A stretch of 64,000 nt of DNA from Paenibacillus sp. FSL H7-0737 (GTDB lineage Bacteria; Bacillota; Bacilli; Paenibacillales; Paenibacillaceae). Below, in pieces: positions 55,950 through 64,000 of this stretch; position 1 is the stretch's first letter; every line of letters begins with the position of its first letter. Below the pieces are notes generated by a model. The model saw nothing but the letters and a program-made list of their open reading frames with translations, ran no database searches and was not told the DNA's origin. A program made the translations under genes and the position numbers. The stretch covers positions 2,108,001 through 2,172,000 of the forward strand of contig NZ_CP009279.1 of NCBI RefSeq assembly GCF_000758545.1, in the 5' to 3' direction.

Positions 55950-56816
55950 TTGAACGATAATCCCGCCAAAAAACCACTTCTGCTGATATCAAAAATTGCA
56001 GTTCGATTTTTCCTCATCTTGTGGAGCTTGGTAGTCTTATATCCTGTTCTTTGGACATTCCTGACTTCCTTAAAGGATAATCAGCAGGTTATGCTCGGGA
56101 AACCGTGGGATTTTCCATCTATTTTTCGTTTTGAAAACTATACAAATGTGTGGAGCAGAGCAAACTTTGGCGATTACTTCCTGAACTCCATTATAGTAAC
56201 CGTGGCTAGTACACTGTTATCGCTTATTATGGCTGCTACAACAGCATATATATTAGCTCGCTTTACCTTTAAATCTAGAGGCCTGTTTTATTTTGTATAC
56301 GTTGCTTCAATGATGATTCCAACCACACTCGGATTGATACCATTGTTCTTTCTTCTCGGAGATATGAATTTGTCCAACTCCTTAGTAGGGCTCACGCTTG
56401 TTTATTCTGTCGGAACGATTGGCATCCTTCCATTCGGTATCTTCTTTCTGGTTGGATTTTTCAAGGCACTTCCCCGTGAGCTTGAAGAAGCCGCAACAAT
56501 TGATGGATCTTCACTTTACGGCGTTTTCTTCAAGATCATGTTGCCATTATCGAAGCCAGGATTAATCACTGTAGGAATTATGAATGCTTTAACGGTGTGG
56601 AATGAGTACATCATGGCCACGGTATTGATCAACGATCCAGCGAAATACACCATTCCTGTCGGAATAGCCATTATGCAAGGGGAAATGCAGTACAGAACGG
56701 AATGGGGGCCATTGTTTGCGGGTCTTTCCATTTCTATGATTCCCGTCATTGTGATGTATGTGTTGTATCAACGTCAAATTACGGGTGGGTTAACAGCAGG
56801 TGCGTTGAAAGGTTAA
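55950..56816 (+). CDS. Sugar ABC transporter permease (MalG type, second system)
   Basis: A 288-residue six-helix permease with the EAA loop EEAATIDGSSLYGVFFKIMLPL. The TTG at 55950 is chosen because TAAGGAGG lies 8 bases upstream; this ribosome binding site overlaps the stop of the previous permease, so the two are translationally linked. The C-terminus ends GGLTAGALKG, as is usual for the family. The GH84 gene follows after 19 bases and appears co-transcribed. Confidence 0.9.
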   Translation: MNDNPAKKPLLLISKIAVRFFLILWSLVVLYPVLWTFLTSLKDNQQVMLGKPWDFPSIFRFENYTNVWSRANFGDYFLNSIIVTVASTLLSLIMAATTAYILARFTFKSRGLFYFVYVASMMIPTTLGLIPLFFLLGDMNLSNSLVGLTLVYSVGTIGILPFGIFFLVGFFKALPRELEEAATIDGSSLYGVFFKIMLPLSKPGLITVGIMNALTVWNEYIMATVLINDPAKYTIPVGIAIMQGEMQYRTEWGPLFAGLSISMIPVIVMYVLYQRQITGGLTAGALKG

Positions 56817-56835
56817 TTATAGGAGGGTTAAGGAA

Positions 56836-59800
56836 ATGCCGAAGAAGATTCTCAGTATCTTCATTACACTTATGATGGTGGCCGGCTTGTACTCCAGTTT
56901 TGCAGCTGCAGCGGATGTAGCTTCTGATCTTCCACAAAGAGATGCAAAATTAACGGAATCCTATGAAATCTATCCATTACCGCAGCAACAAACCGAAGAA
57001 GAGACAACCTTAACCATTACACAAAATGTAAACGTTGTTATTGAAGATTCGATTGACCGGCCGACAAGAAAGCTGCTCCAAAGGATACTGGATTCCAAAT
57101 CACTTCAGGTCACTGAGTCAGGAGCTGTAGTAGCAGGGAAAACAAATATCTTTTTGGGAACTAGAAATTCATCAGGCTATGTAGACAACTACTTCACTCA
57201 GAATATTCCCTATGAGGCGGATCACTTCAATGAGCTGGACGCTTATGTTCTTAACGTTAGCACCAAGCAACAGAATAAAGGTGTTATTGCGATATTAGGT
57301 AAAAATACGGATGCGGCTTATTATGGCCTGGCATCGCTGAAGATGATTTTTGATCAAATTCCTGATCTGCAGGTTCGTAATCTCACCATCGAAGATTTCT
57401 CTGATACTCGCTCACGGGGATTTATCGAAGGCTTTTACGGCACACCTTGGTCACATGAAGATCGAATGAGCTTGATGCGTTTCGGTGGAGAGCTGAAGAT
57501 GAACTCTTATATTTTTGCACCTAAAGATGACAAGTACCATAACGCGCAATGGAGAACACCCTATCCTGCAGCTGAGCTTGCCAAGATCAAAGAACTGGTT
57601 GATGTCGGCCATGAATCCAAGACGCAGTTTGTATGGGCAATTCATCCAGGGTTCAATATGATTAATTGGAACAATTATGATGCAGAACTCCAAACCTTAC
57701 TTGCAAAGCTTGAACAATTGTATAGTGTAGGCGTACGTCAATTTGGACTATTTATGGATGATATCAGCACATCACAATCATTAGTGGATAAGGATAAACA
57801 TGTTAAGCTTATTACGGATGTTGCGAATTGGGTAACGTCCAAGAAAGACGTCAAATCATTAATTTATTGTCCTCCATATTATAATAAAAGCTGGACAGGA
57901 ACGACTGGCAGACCCTATCTTGAAGCCTTGAGAAATGTGCCAGAGAATGTAGATATAATGTGGACCGGAAACGGCGTTGTTGCCTCTATTAATGCAGCAG
58001 ATATGCAGTGGCCCAAAGATGCACATGGAAGAGACCCATATATGTGGTTAAACTGGCCAGTGAATGACTATAAGGATGCAAGACTGCTGCTCGGTAAAGC
58101 AGAAGTGCTCATTCCAGGTACACATAATATTTCAGGTGTAGTGTCAAATCCTATGAAGCATGCGGAATTATCTAAGATCGGTATCTTCGCGGTTGCGGAT
58201 TACACTTGGAATGTAGATGATTTTGATCAAGAGGAGAGCTGGCTCGATTCATTTAAGCATATTGCTCCTGAAGTTGCCTCTGAGCTTAATACGATCGCCT
58301 ATCATATGAGTGACCCATCGCCTAGCGGTCATGGACTTGTGGTAGGTGAATCGGAAAATATCAAAGCTGAGCTTACGCAATTCTTAAGTCAATACTCAAG
58401 TGGTCAGCCGATAGAAACGACGGGGAATACATTGATTAAAGAATTTGATCTAGTATTGGATGCCATCGTGTCGTTTAGAGTAAATAACACGAATGAAAAT
58501 ATGGAAGAAGAAATTGATCCATGGCTAAATAGCTTGCAGAATGTCGTTCTTGCCGATAAATCGGCAGTTCTCTCTGCGATAGCAATCCAGAAAGAGAATG
58601 TTGATCAGGCATGGGAAGCACTGGCTAAGGCCACAAGCGCATTAAGCTTATCCAAAACATTCAAAATTGAGAAGCTTAATTCTCCAGATGTGACGGTCGA
58701 GGCAGGAGCAAAGCGGCTGGTTCCTTTTGCTGAGCAGCTCATCAATAAACTGGATGCTCAGATTTATACTTTGGTGGACCAGGAATATGTTAAACCTCTA
58801 GCTGTAAGCTCTTATGGTTCTCCTTCAGGATTAAACCTGATGGTAGACGGAGATTTAGCAACGAACGTCTATATTCAGACCCTTCAACAGAATGGAGACT
58901 GGTATGGTGTTGATTTTGGAAAAACCATTAAAGTGGAAGAAATTGCGATCACACAAGGAAGAAATGATGCGGATCACGATATATTCCAAAGGGGGATTCT
59001 TGAGTATTCCGTGAATGGTCAAGAATGGACTGCAATCGGAGAAGAGCGTTCCGGGTATAAAATTTCTGCTTCCGGGCTCAATGTGGAGGCAAGGATGGTT
59101 CGATATCGATTGACTCATGCTGGAATACCTGGAGGTAAGCCTGATTTATGGACAGCAGTTCGCGAGTTTTCCGTAAATGCAGGTAAAGATAAGGTAGCCA
59201 TTTACACCGATGTGACAGAGTTGAAGGATACTCCTGTTATGGTAGCAGATAATTCTGTGCAATTATCGAATATGAATGGAATCACATTAAAGCCATCCCA
59301 ATATGTTGGGATTAATTTGAAATCCATTGAAGAGATCACGCAAGTGGTGTTGGAAGCTTCAAACGGAGAAGTCCGGTTAGAATCATCAAAGAACGGTGTG
59401 GAATGGGAACAGGTTAATGAGGGGAATGGGGCGTTTGCTAGTGCTGCCTATTTCCGGATCATAAACAAGGGAACTGAGAATATCACTGTAGATCTGACAA
59501 GGCTCATGATCAAGCTGAACAAATTCTCTCCACCAATGATTACTCATAATTACGGAAGCATTTATGAAGGTTCTATCAACAACGTGTACAATGCTTCTTT
59601 AGAGAACAAGGTTTGGTTCGGCTCGATTCAATCGAAAGGGAAGTATATTCAGATCGACATGGGCGGTGTGGTGAATGTCCAGAATGTAGCTGTCGTGATT
59701 GGAGACGGTGAAGGAGATTTCTTCCGTAAGGGAGATTTACAGCTGTCACTAGACGGACAGACATGGGATACGATCCATACGTTTACTAATCCGAGCGATC

Positions 59801-60957
59801 GGAGTTTGAATTTCCCTGAGCATGAGGTTCCTTACCGTTATAAGCGTGTTCAAGTTGACGGCGGCAAGCAAGCCCGCTATGTAAGATTGATTTCAACTGA
59901 AACCTATGATGCATGGCTCGCGCTTAATGAAATTTTGGTTAATGAAGGGATTGAAAGACCGGGAACTTCCAATCCGGCTATTCAGGCTGAACCTGCTGGA
60001 GTTATAGGGAATGAAGCGTCTCTGTCCGTTGATCAAAAGCTATCCACCTTCTATATGCCGGGTGCTGGGAATACGGGTTCCTTAAATTATAAGTTGTCGA
60101 AGGATACAAAAGTAAAAGAAATGATAGTTTTGCAAAATCCATCGGATAATTCAAACGCTGCGGTGTCCGTGCGAGATGCGAGTGGATGGCATAAGGTAGG
60201 TAACCTGTCCTCATCTTATAATATATTTGACACCTCCAAGTATAGTAATGTGTTTGAAGTGAAGATTCAGTGGGAGGGTTCAACTAAACCCAAAATCCAC
60301 GAGATCATTACCGTTAAAAAAGACGGGAATGGTGAGGTTGATCCATCGGGTAAGATAACTTCTGTTCTGTCTGGGGTAGACACTGTAGCTGGAGGTAATG
60401 ACTTTCAACTGGCGTTTGGGGTAAAAAGTGTAACAGATGCTGTATATGCGATGGATATAACCATGAACTATGATCCTAAGCTGTTGGAATTCAAGGCTGC
60501 TACTTCCTTGCGTAGTGGAATCCAGGTGCTTGAAACTGCTAATCACACGCCTGGAAAATTACGACTGCTGGTGGTGAGTGAAGGTGCGGGAAATGCTGTG
60601 ACTGGCAATCTGCAGCTGTTATCCTTGGATTTTGGTACTAAGACAGTAGCGGAAGCTACAGAGAGTACTATTCAGATTGAAAAAGTGATCGTAGCCGATG
60701 CGGAAGGCAAGGAGAGCGAAACTGTCACGTCGAGCCATAAGCTCAAGATAACAGCAGAAGAGCCGGAGCCTGGTATGACTGGTGACATCAATAAAGATGG
60801 CAAAGTGTCCATCGGTGACTTAGCGATTGTCGCTGCTAATTATGGCAAGGATACCAGCAGTCCGGATTGGGCTGAGGCTAAACGTGCCGATATCAATAAA
60901 GATGGTGTGATTGATTTGAAAGACTTAGCGCTGGTAGCTCGTAAGATAACAGAATGA
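56836..60957 (+). CDS. GH84 beta-N-acetylglucosaminidase with cohesin and dockerin
   Basis: A 1373-residue secreted enzyme of the NagJ/O-GlcNAcase/hyaluronidase-like family. Order: signal peptide (1-26); N-terminal domain (about 40-190); catalytic barrel beginning RSRGFIEGFYGTPWS, with the adjacent acid pair in FMDDIS (D308, D309); helical domain; two or more F5-8C-like sandwich domains (about 650-1050); a further sandwich (about 1055-1160); cohesin (about 1171-1306); dockerin (about 1315-1373). It removes terminal beta-GlcNAc by substrate-assisted catalysis. In Clostridium perfringens GH84 enzymes carry cohesin or dockerin modules separately; here one protein has both. AGGAGGG precedes the ATG, 19 bases after the permease. 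Confidence 0.88.
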   Translation: MPKKILSIFITLMMVAGLYSSFAAAADVASDLPQRDAKLTESYEIYPLPQQQTEEETTLTITQNVNVVIEDSIDRPTRKLLQRILDSKSLQVTESGAVVAGKTNIFLGTRNSSGYVDNYFTQNIPYEADHFNELDAYVLNVSTKQQNKGVIAILGKNTDAAYYGLASLKMIFDQIPDLQVRNLTIEDFSDTRSRGFIEGFYGTPWSHEDRMSLMRFGGELKMNSYIFAPKDDKYHNAQWRTPYPAAELAKIKELVDVGHESKTQFVWAIHPGFNMINWNNYDAELQTLLAKLEQLYSVGVRQFGLFMDDISTSQSLVDKDKHVKLITDVANWVTSKKDVKSLIYCPPYYNKSWTGTTGRPYLEALRNVPENVDIMWTGNGVVASINAADMQWPKDAHGRDPYMWLNWPVNDYKDARLLLGKAEVLIPGTHNISGVVSNPMKHAELSKIGIFAVADYTWNVDDFDQEESWLDSFKHIAPEVASELNTIAYHMSDPSPSGHGLVVGESENIKAELTQFLSQYSSGQPIETTGNTLIKEFDLVLDAIVSFRVNNTNENMEEEIDPWLNSLQNVVLADKSAVLSAIAIQKENVDQAWEALAKATSALSLSKTFKIEKLNSPDVTVEAGAKRLVPFAEQLINKLDAQIYTLVDQEYVKPLAVSSYGSPSGLNLMVDGDLATNVYIQTLQQNGDWYGVDFGKTIKVEEIAITQGRNDADHDIFQRGILEYSVNGQEWTAIGEERSGYKISASGLNVEARMVRYRLTHAGIPGGKPDLWTAVREFSVNAGKDKVAIYTDVTELKDTPVMVADNSVQLSNMNGITLKPSQYVGINLKSIEEITQVVLEASNGEVRLESSKNGVEWEQVNEGNGAFASAAYFRIINKGTENITVDLTRLMIKLNKFSPPMITHNYGSIYEGSINNVYNASLENKVWFGSIQSKGKYIQIDMGGVVNVQNVAVVIGDGEGDFFRKGDLQLSLDGQTWDTIHTFTNPSDRSLNFPEHEVPYRYKRVQVDGGKQARYVRLISTETYDAWLALNEILVNEGIERPGTSNPAIQAEPAGVIGNEASLSVDQKLSTFYMPGAGNTGSLNYKLSKDTKVKEMIVLQNPSDNSNAAVSVRDASGWHKVGNLSSSYNIFDTSKYSNVFEVKIQWEGSTKPKIHEIITVKKDGNGEVDPSGKITSVLSGVDTVAGGNDFQLAFGVKSVTDAVYAMDITMNYDPKLLEFKAATSLRSGIQVLETANHTPGKLRLLVVSEGAGNAVTGNLQLLSLDFGTKTVAEATESTIQIEKVIVADAEGKESETVTSSHKLKITAEEPEPGMTGDINKDGKVSIGDLAIVAANYGKDTSSPDWAEAKRADINKDGVIDLKDLALVARKITE

Positions 60958-60997
60958 GTAGTAGCCTTCAACCCATAACAAATTAGCAGATATAATC

Positions 60998-61055
60998 AAA
61001 AAAAAGGAAGTGCCACCGCAGCCATTTCATGGCTTTTGGGACACTTCCTTTTTTT
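60998..61055. terminator. Bidirectional terminator after the GH84 gene
   Basis: AAAAAAAAGGAAGTG pairs with CACTTCCTTTTTTT, enclosing a smaller AGCCAT/ATGGCT hairpin. The A and T tracts on either side let it serve the rightward GH84 transcript and the leftward VOC gene. Confidence 0.85.
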
Positions 61056-61072
61056 GCTTGAAGAGTGCTAGC

Positions 61073-61438
61073 CTAGCTATGCTCCGCTAACTGTACCTCG
61101 AAGCCGTCCGGGTCCAGTATATATAAGAATCGCAGATGGGGATTTGGTGTGATCGGTCCGCGTGCGACGGGGATACCTTGGCTTTTCAAATACGCTATGG
61201 CATCGTCGAGCGATTCCACTTCGAAACCAACAGAAACGCCGCATTCCGGCTTCAGTGCCGGATCACTACCCTGAATAAGCTCGATTTTGGGCTGATCCAC
61301 CGTGCCTAACATAACAATTTGTTTTCCTCTACTCTCAAATCTGCGGTCAATGGGAAGGCCCAGAATCCGGTTATAAAAATCAAGGGAAGCCTCCAGATCG
61401 CGCACCCTAAGCGTTACCCAATTCATGCTCAACTTCAT
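61073..61438 (-). CDS. Glyoxalase/VOC-superfamily protein
   Basis: A 121-residue single-module vicinal-oxygen-chelate protein. It begins WVTLRVRDLEASLDFYNRIL and ends YILDPDGFEVQLAEHS, the paired beta-alpha-beta-beta-beta halves of the fold, with a Glu near the end in the usual metal-ligand position. Homologues include glyoxalase I, dioxygenases and fosfomycin or bleomycin resistance proteins; nothing here decides among them. It is transcribed against the enzyme cluster and is probably unrelated to it. Confidence 0.85.
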   Translation of the reverse strand: MKLSMNWVTLRVRDLEASLDFYNRILGLPIDRRFESRGKQIVMLGTVDQPKIELIQGSDPALKPECGVSVGFEVESLDDAIAYLKSQGIPVARGPITPNPHLRFLYILDPDGFEVQLAEHS

Positions 61439-61642
61439 GATTGTAATGTCCTCCTCTATCTATTTCTATGACAAAGCCGATTCTACCTAATTATACGCTT
61501 TCTTGTTCACTAAAAGTTCGTAATATTAAACCTAATTCACGAAGGAATACATAATTGTTAAACGATGCCTTGAATTCTAGAATGATGATATTGGAATTAT
61601 ATTACTTTTTCAAATCCAAAATCATTCTGGGAGGTTGTCATA

Positions 61643-63730
61643 ATGATGCGTAGGCTTATTTACGTTCTTACGATCCTAGTAATCGTTCTAGGTTCCTGGT
61701 TGTTACTGCATAACCAAGAGAATAAGAGCGCTTTAGAAAAGGAAGGAAACGAAGTGACTAACGTGATTACTACTGACAGTAGTACATCAGCGGCTAAAGT
61801 TACTGTCAATAACGGACAAATTTCGGTTCAGTACTTGACTCCCGCTTATAAGGTTACAGTGAAAGGAGATATTTTGTATGCGAGCAAGAAGAATGAGACA
61901 GATGCTCTAGAACCGCTGAAACTCGATCTGTACGAGCCGTCTGGCGATAATAACGAGAAGAGGCCTGTATTTATTTTCATTCACGGTGGTGGTTATACAG
62001 AAGGGAATAAGAACGATGCAGCAGATTTTTCTACGGGATTGGCGAAGCGAGGATATGCTGTATTGTCCGTTGATTATAGGCTGAAAAAAGATCCATTTAC
62101 TAATTTCAGCCGCACACTTAATGACGCTTATGAAGATATAACCGATGTGATTAAATGGATCAACGATAACGCAGAGATTTACGGGATGGATGCAAGCCGT
62201 ATTGTTATCGGTGGTGATTCGGCGGGGGGACATCTAGCCATAAACTTTGTCAATCAATATGTATCACAGGATCCTTCCATCATTAAATCTGTATTTTCTA
62301 TTGTTGATATTTATGGTGGTGATCTGACGAAAAGTGCGGACAGCAAGCTGCCGCCGGTCCTCATCATTCATGGAACGATAGACAAACTGGTGCCGTACCA
62401 GCAAAGTGTTGACTTGGCCGAACAGCTGAAAGAGAAGGGGGTGTATCATAATCTACTCACCATGGAAGGTGTCGGACATGACTACAAGAATAATAAATAC
62501 ATCGATGAAATTATGGAGACGACAACACATTTTCTATGGAATGTCATGAATAGTTCTGATCTTACAAAGCTTCCAGAGAATTCCGGAATTTCGATTGCTT
62601 CCGGCGATGCCTTTGATATTAAGCTGCCTAAGGCCTATCGCATTCCTGCGAAGGAGTCGATGAACATCGATTTGCCTGAGGGTTGGATACTTCGTGAGCA
62701 GGAGGAGGAAGACAGACTTCGGATACAGGTTCCGGAAGGCTTGGTGCGAGGAAACGATACACTGTTTGTCTCACGAGGCGAAGATCCTAAAACGGCAATG
62801 AGCTTCGCTGTCAATGTTAACGTAATCGACCCGCTGACGGTGAAATATGAGACATTTTATGATGAAGCTGCCAAGGAATTAAAAACTCATATGGATGTTA
62901 CTAATCAGTCTACGAACAATTTCAATGGTTCAGTGGAAGCCGATTATGAAACAGGACGTTCTACTCAGGGGACCTACAACGCCACTGTGGAGAATCTGGA
63001 ATCAGGAAAGAGTGTGCGGTTAGAGATTCCTGAGCTTGCTAGAGGACAACGGACGCTTAAGTCTTATAATGACATAGGTAATCTATTGCAGACGACGTTA
63101 GATTCCTTTAACGCACTGTTGTTGCCAAAACTCAGTAAGCCCGTTGAAATCAATGGTAACCTATCAGATTGGAGTGATCAGGCTCGCTTTGATGTGAAGG
63201 ATATCAAAATCAATGGGTGGGGAGGTGAGCAGGATATCAATGCGAAGGGCTCCTTAGCTTGGGACGCGGATAACCTTTATCTAGGGGTAGAAGTTATAGA
63301 TGACAAGCATGAACAGTCGGCATCGGGGGATGCCATTTGGAGTGGGGATAGCATCCAGATCGGGATTGGCATTGCCAACTCAGATGGAACAGTACCCTCG
63401 GAGTACCATGAACTAGGTGTGGCTCGGGGAAATGCGGGGAATTTACTCAAGTGGCGCTGGTTAACCCCTAAGGGATTCAATATAAATGATGCCATAGAGC
63501 TAAAGTATGCGGTGAGTCGTTCAGATTCAACAACCAGCTATGAATTAGCCATACCCTGGCGTGAACTGAGCAGCGACATGACACAAGTGAAGCAAGGTAT
63601 GAAGCTTAAATTTTCGCTGCTGGTTAATGATAATGACGGCGAGGGGCGTAGAGGCTGGCTGGAATACAACAGTGGCATAGGCTCTTCCAAGGATGTTAAT
63701 GCCTTTGGGGATCTATATCTGACGGATTGA
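61643..63730 (+). CDS. Signal-anchored alpha/beta-hydrolase esterase with CBM9-like domain
   Basis: A 695-residue exported protein with one N-terminal hydrophobic helix (about 4-22, uncleaved or weakly cleavable). The esterase domain (about 75-310) has oxyanion motif HGGGYTEGN, nucleophile motif GGDSAGGH and a C-terminal GVGHDY histidine, as in hormone-sensitive-lipase or carbohydrate acetylesterases. A beta-rich linker region follows, then a C-terminal CBM9/DOMON-like domain (about 505-695; INGNLSDWSDQARF, NLYLGVEV, YELAIPWREL). It probably removes acyl groups from glycans, for example O-acetyl groups, but the substrate is inferred from context. It has neither cohesin nor dockerin, unlike the enzymes upstream. 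Confidence 0.75.
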   Translation: MMRRLIYVLTILVIVLGSWLLLHNQENKSALEKEGNEVTNVITTDSSTSAAKVTVNNGQISVQYLTPAYKVTVKGDILYASKKNETDALEPLKLDLYEPSGDNNEKRPVFIFIHGGGYTEGNKNDAADFSTGLAKRGYAVLSVDYRLKKDPFTNFSRTLNDAYEDITDVIKWINDNAEIYGMDASRIVIGGDSAGGHLAINFVNQYVSQDPSIIKSVFSIVDIYGGDLTKSADSKLPPVLIIHGTIDKLVPYQQSVDLAEQLKEKGVYHNLLTMEGVGHDYKNNKYIDEIMETTTHFLWNVMNSSDLTKLPENSGISIASGDAFDIKLPKAYRIPAKESMNIDLPEGWILREQEEEDRLRIQVPEGLVRGNDTLFVSRGEDPKTAMSFAVNVNVIDPLTVKYETFYDEAAKELKTHMDVTNQSTNNFNGSVEADYETGRSTQGTYNATVENLESGKSVRLEIPELARGQRTLKSYNDIGNLLQTTLDSFNALLLPKLSKPVEINGNLSDWSDQARFDVKDIKINGWGGEQDINAKGSLAWDADNLYLGVEVIDDKHEQSASGDAIWSGDSIQIGIGIANSDGTVPSEYHELGVARGNAGNLLKWRWLTPKGFNINDAIELKYAVSRSDSTTSYELAIPWRELSSDMTQVKQGMKLKFSLLVNDNDGEGRRGWLEYNSGIGSSKDVNAFGDLYLTD

Positions 63731-63744
63731 GAGGATATTTAATA

Positions 63745-63767
63745 AGCGGCAGAGATGCCGTTTTTTT
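63745..63767 (+). terminator. Short terminator after the esterase gene
   Basis: CGGCA/TGCCG stem with a GAGA loop followed by seven Ts, 15 bases after the esterase stop. Confidence 0.7.
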
Positions 63768-63857
63768 ATTTTCTCCACAACTGGTAGGAATTTGTCTATT
63801 ATTAAAGTGTTAGTTCAATTCGCTAGATGGTATGATAAGAGCGGGAGGGAATTTAAA

Positions 63858-64000
63858 ATGACCAATGAGATAACCAATGAGAACGAAGAAACATTAAACG
63901 AGAACGAGGAAATAACCAATGATCCAGAAATGTCTGAGGAGGATATGAATAAGCTAGTGATGGCTGTTCATCATAACGGTCTCGTAGCTTTGAGAGTGCA
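63858..64000 (+). CDS. N-terminal part of an acidic hypothetical protein (3' end outside window)
   Basis: GGGAGGG lies 8 bases before the ATG, and the frame stays open to the end of the window (47 codons). The first 30 residues are a run of Asn, Glu and Thr with the near-repeat TNENEE/NENEE, so they are probably disordered. The following MNKLVMAVHHNGLVALRV suggests the start of a folded domain. Too little is present to name it. Confidence 0.6.
   Translation, partial: MTNEITNENEETLNENEEITNDPEMSEEDMNKLVMAVHHNGLVALRV

Noticed and set aside
1..64000. CRISPR arrays, phage structural genes or intact insertion sequences
   Set aside because: No regularly spaced short repeats, cas genes, phage genes or transposase genes with terminal repeats were seen. 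The repeated modules in the large proteins are protein domains, not mobile repeats.

Overview
The window looks like a chromosomal segment of an endospore-forming, Paenibacillus-like member of the Bacillota. The evidence is a conserved housekeeping run (polA, mutM, ytaF, coaE, a lytic transglycosylase, an alpha/beta-type SASP, nrdR), S-layer homology (SLH) domains on secreted enzymes, YesM/YesN-type two-component systems and strong AGGAGG ribosome binding sites. Only the genus-level guess is offered; the species cannot be read from the sequence.

Layout. 1-5.2 kb is the core run, ending with nrdR. 5.24-5.76 kb is a tRNA-Ala/tRNA-Lys unit followed by a terminator and a possible small RNA. 5.77-17.06 kb reads as an accessory island. 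It holds a serine-recombinase remnant, a frameshifted small gene, a HEAT-like zinc-cysteine protein, two very large SLH-anchored surface proteins (a GH20 hexosaminidase with CBM32 modules and a DUF4855-like protein), and a decayed nanE fragment. It ends with a damaged second copy of the tRNA-Ala/tRNA-Lys/small-RNA block. 17.26-25.85 kb is a complete uptake locus: sensor kinase, AraC-type response regulator, ABC solute-binding protein, two permeases and a cytoplasmic GH20. 26.1-27.95 kb is an MFS efflux gene with its TetR regulator. 28.3-33.2 kb is a second regulatory set in which an ABC-type binding protein sits between kinase and response regulator.

33.3-61.0 kb is the most striking part. 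One small protein carries a single cohesin plus three SLH repeats. It is followed by five giant secreted glycosidases (GH101, GH20, GH31, GH95, GH84) and one 239-residue non-catalytic protein. All six end in the same tandem pair, a cohesin followed by a dockerin. The simplest reading is a self-chaining, cellulosome-like surface machine in which each enzyme can bind the previous subunit by its dockerin and receive the next by its cohesin. The SLH-cohesin protein would be the wall anchor and the small cohesin-dockerin protein a spacer. The catalytic set (endo-alpha-GalNAcase, hexosaminidase or lacto-N-biosidase, probable alpha-GalNAcase, alpha-fucosidase, beta-GlcNAcase) fits dismantling of mucin-type O-glycans or similar glycoproteins. 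A second sugar ABC importer (53.6-56.8 kb) lies inside this cluster. A signal-anchored esterase with a CBM9-like domain (61.6-63.7 kb) follows it. Neither importer has its own ATPase, which suggests a shared MsmX-type subunit encoded elsewhere.

All family calls are from sequence reading alone, without database searches. The cohesin and dockerin calls rest on visible calcium-loop motifs and on similarity among the copies in this window.
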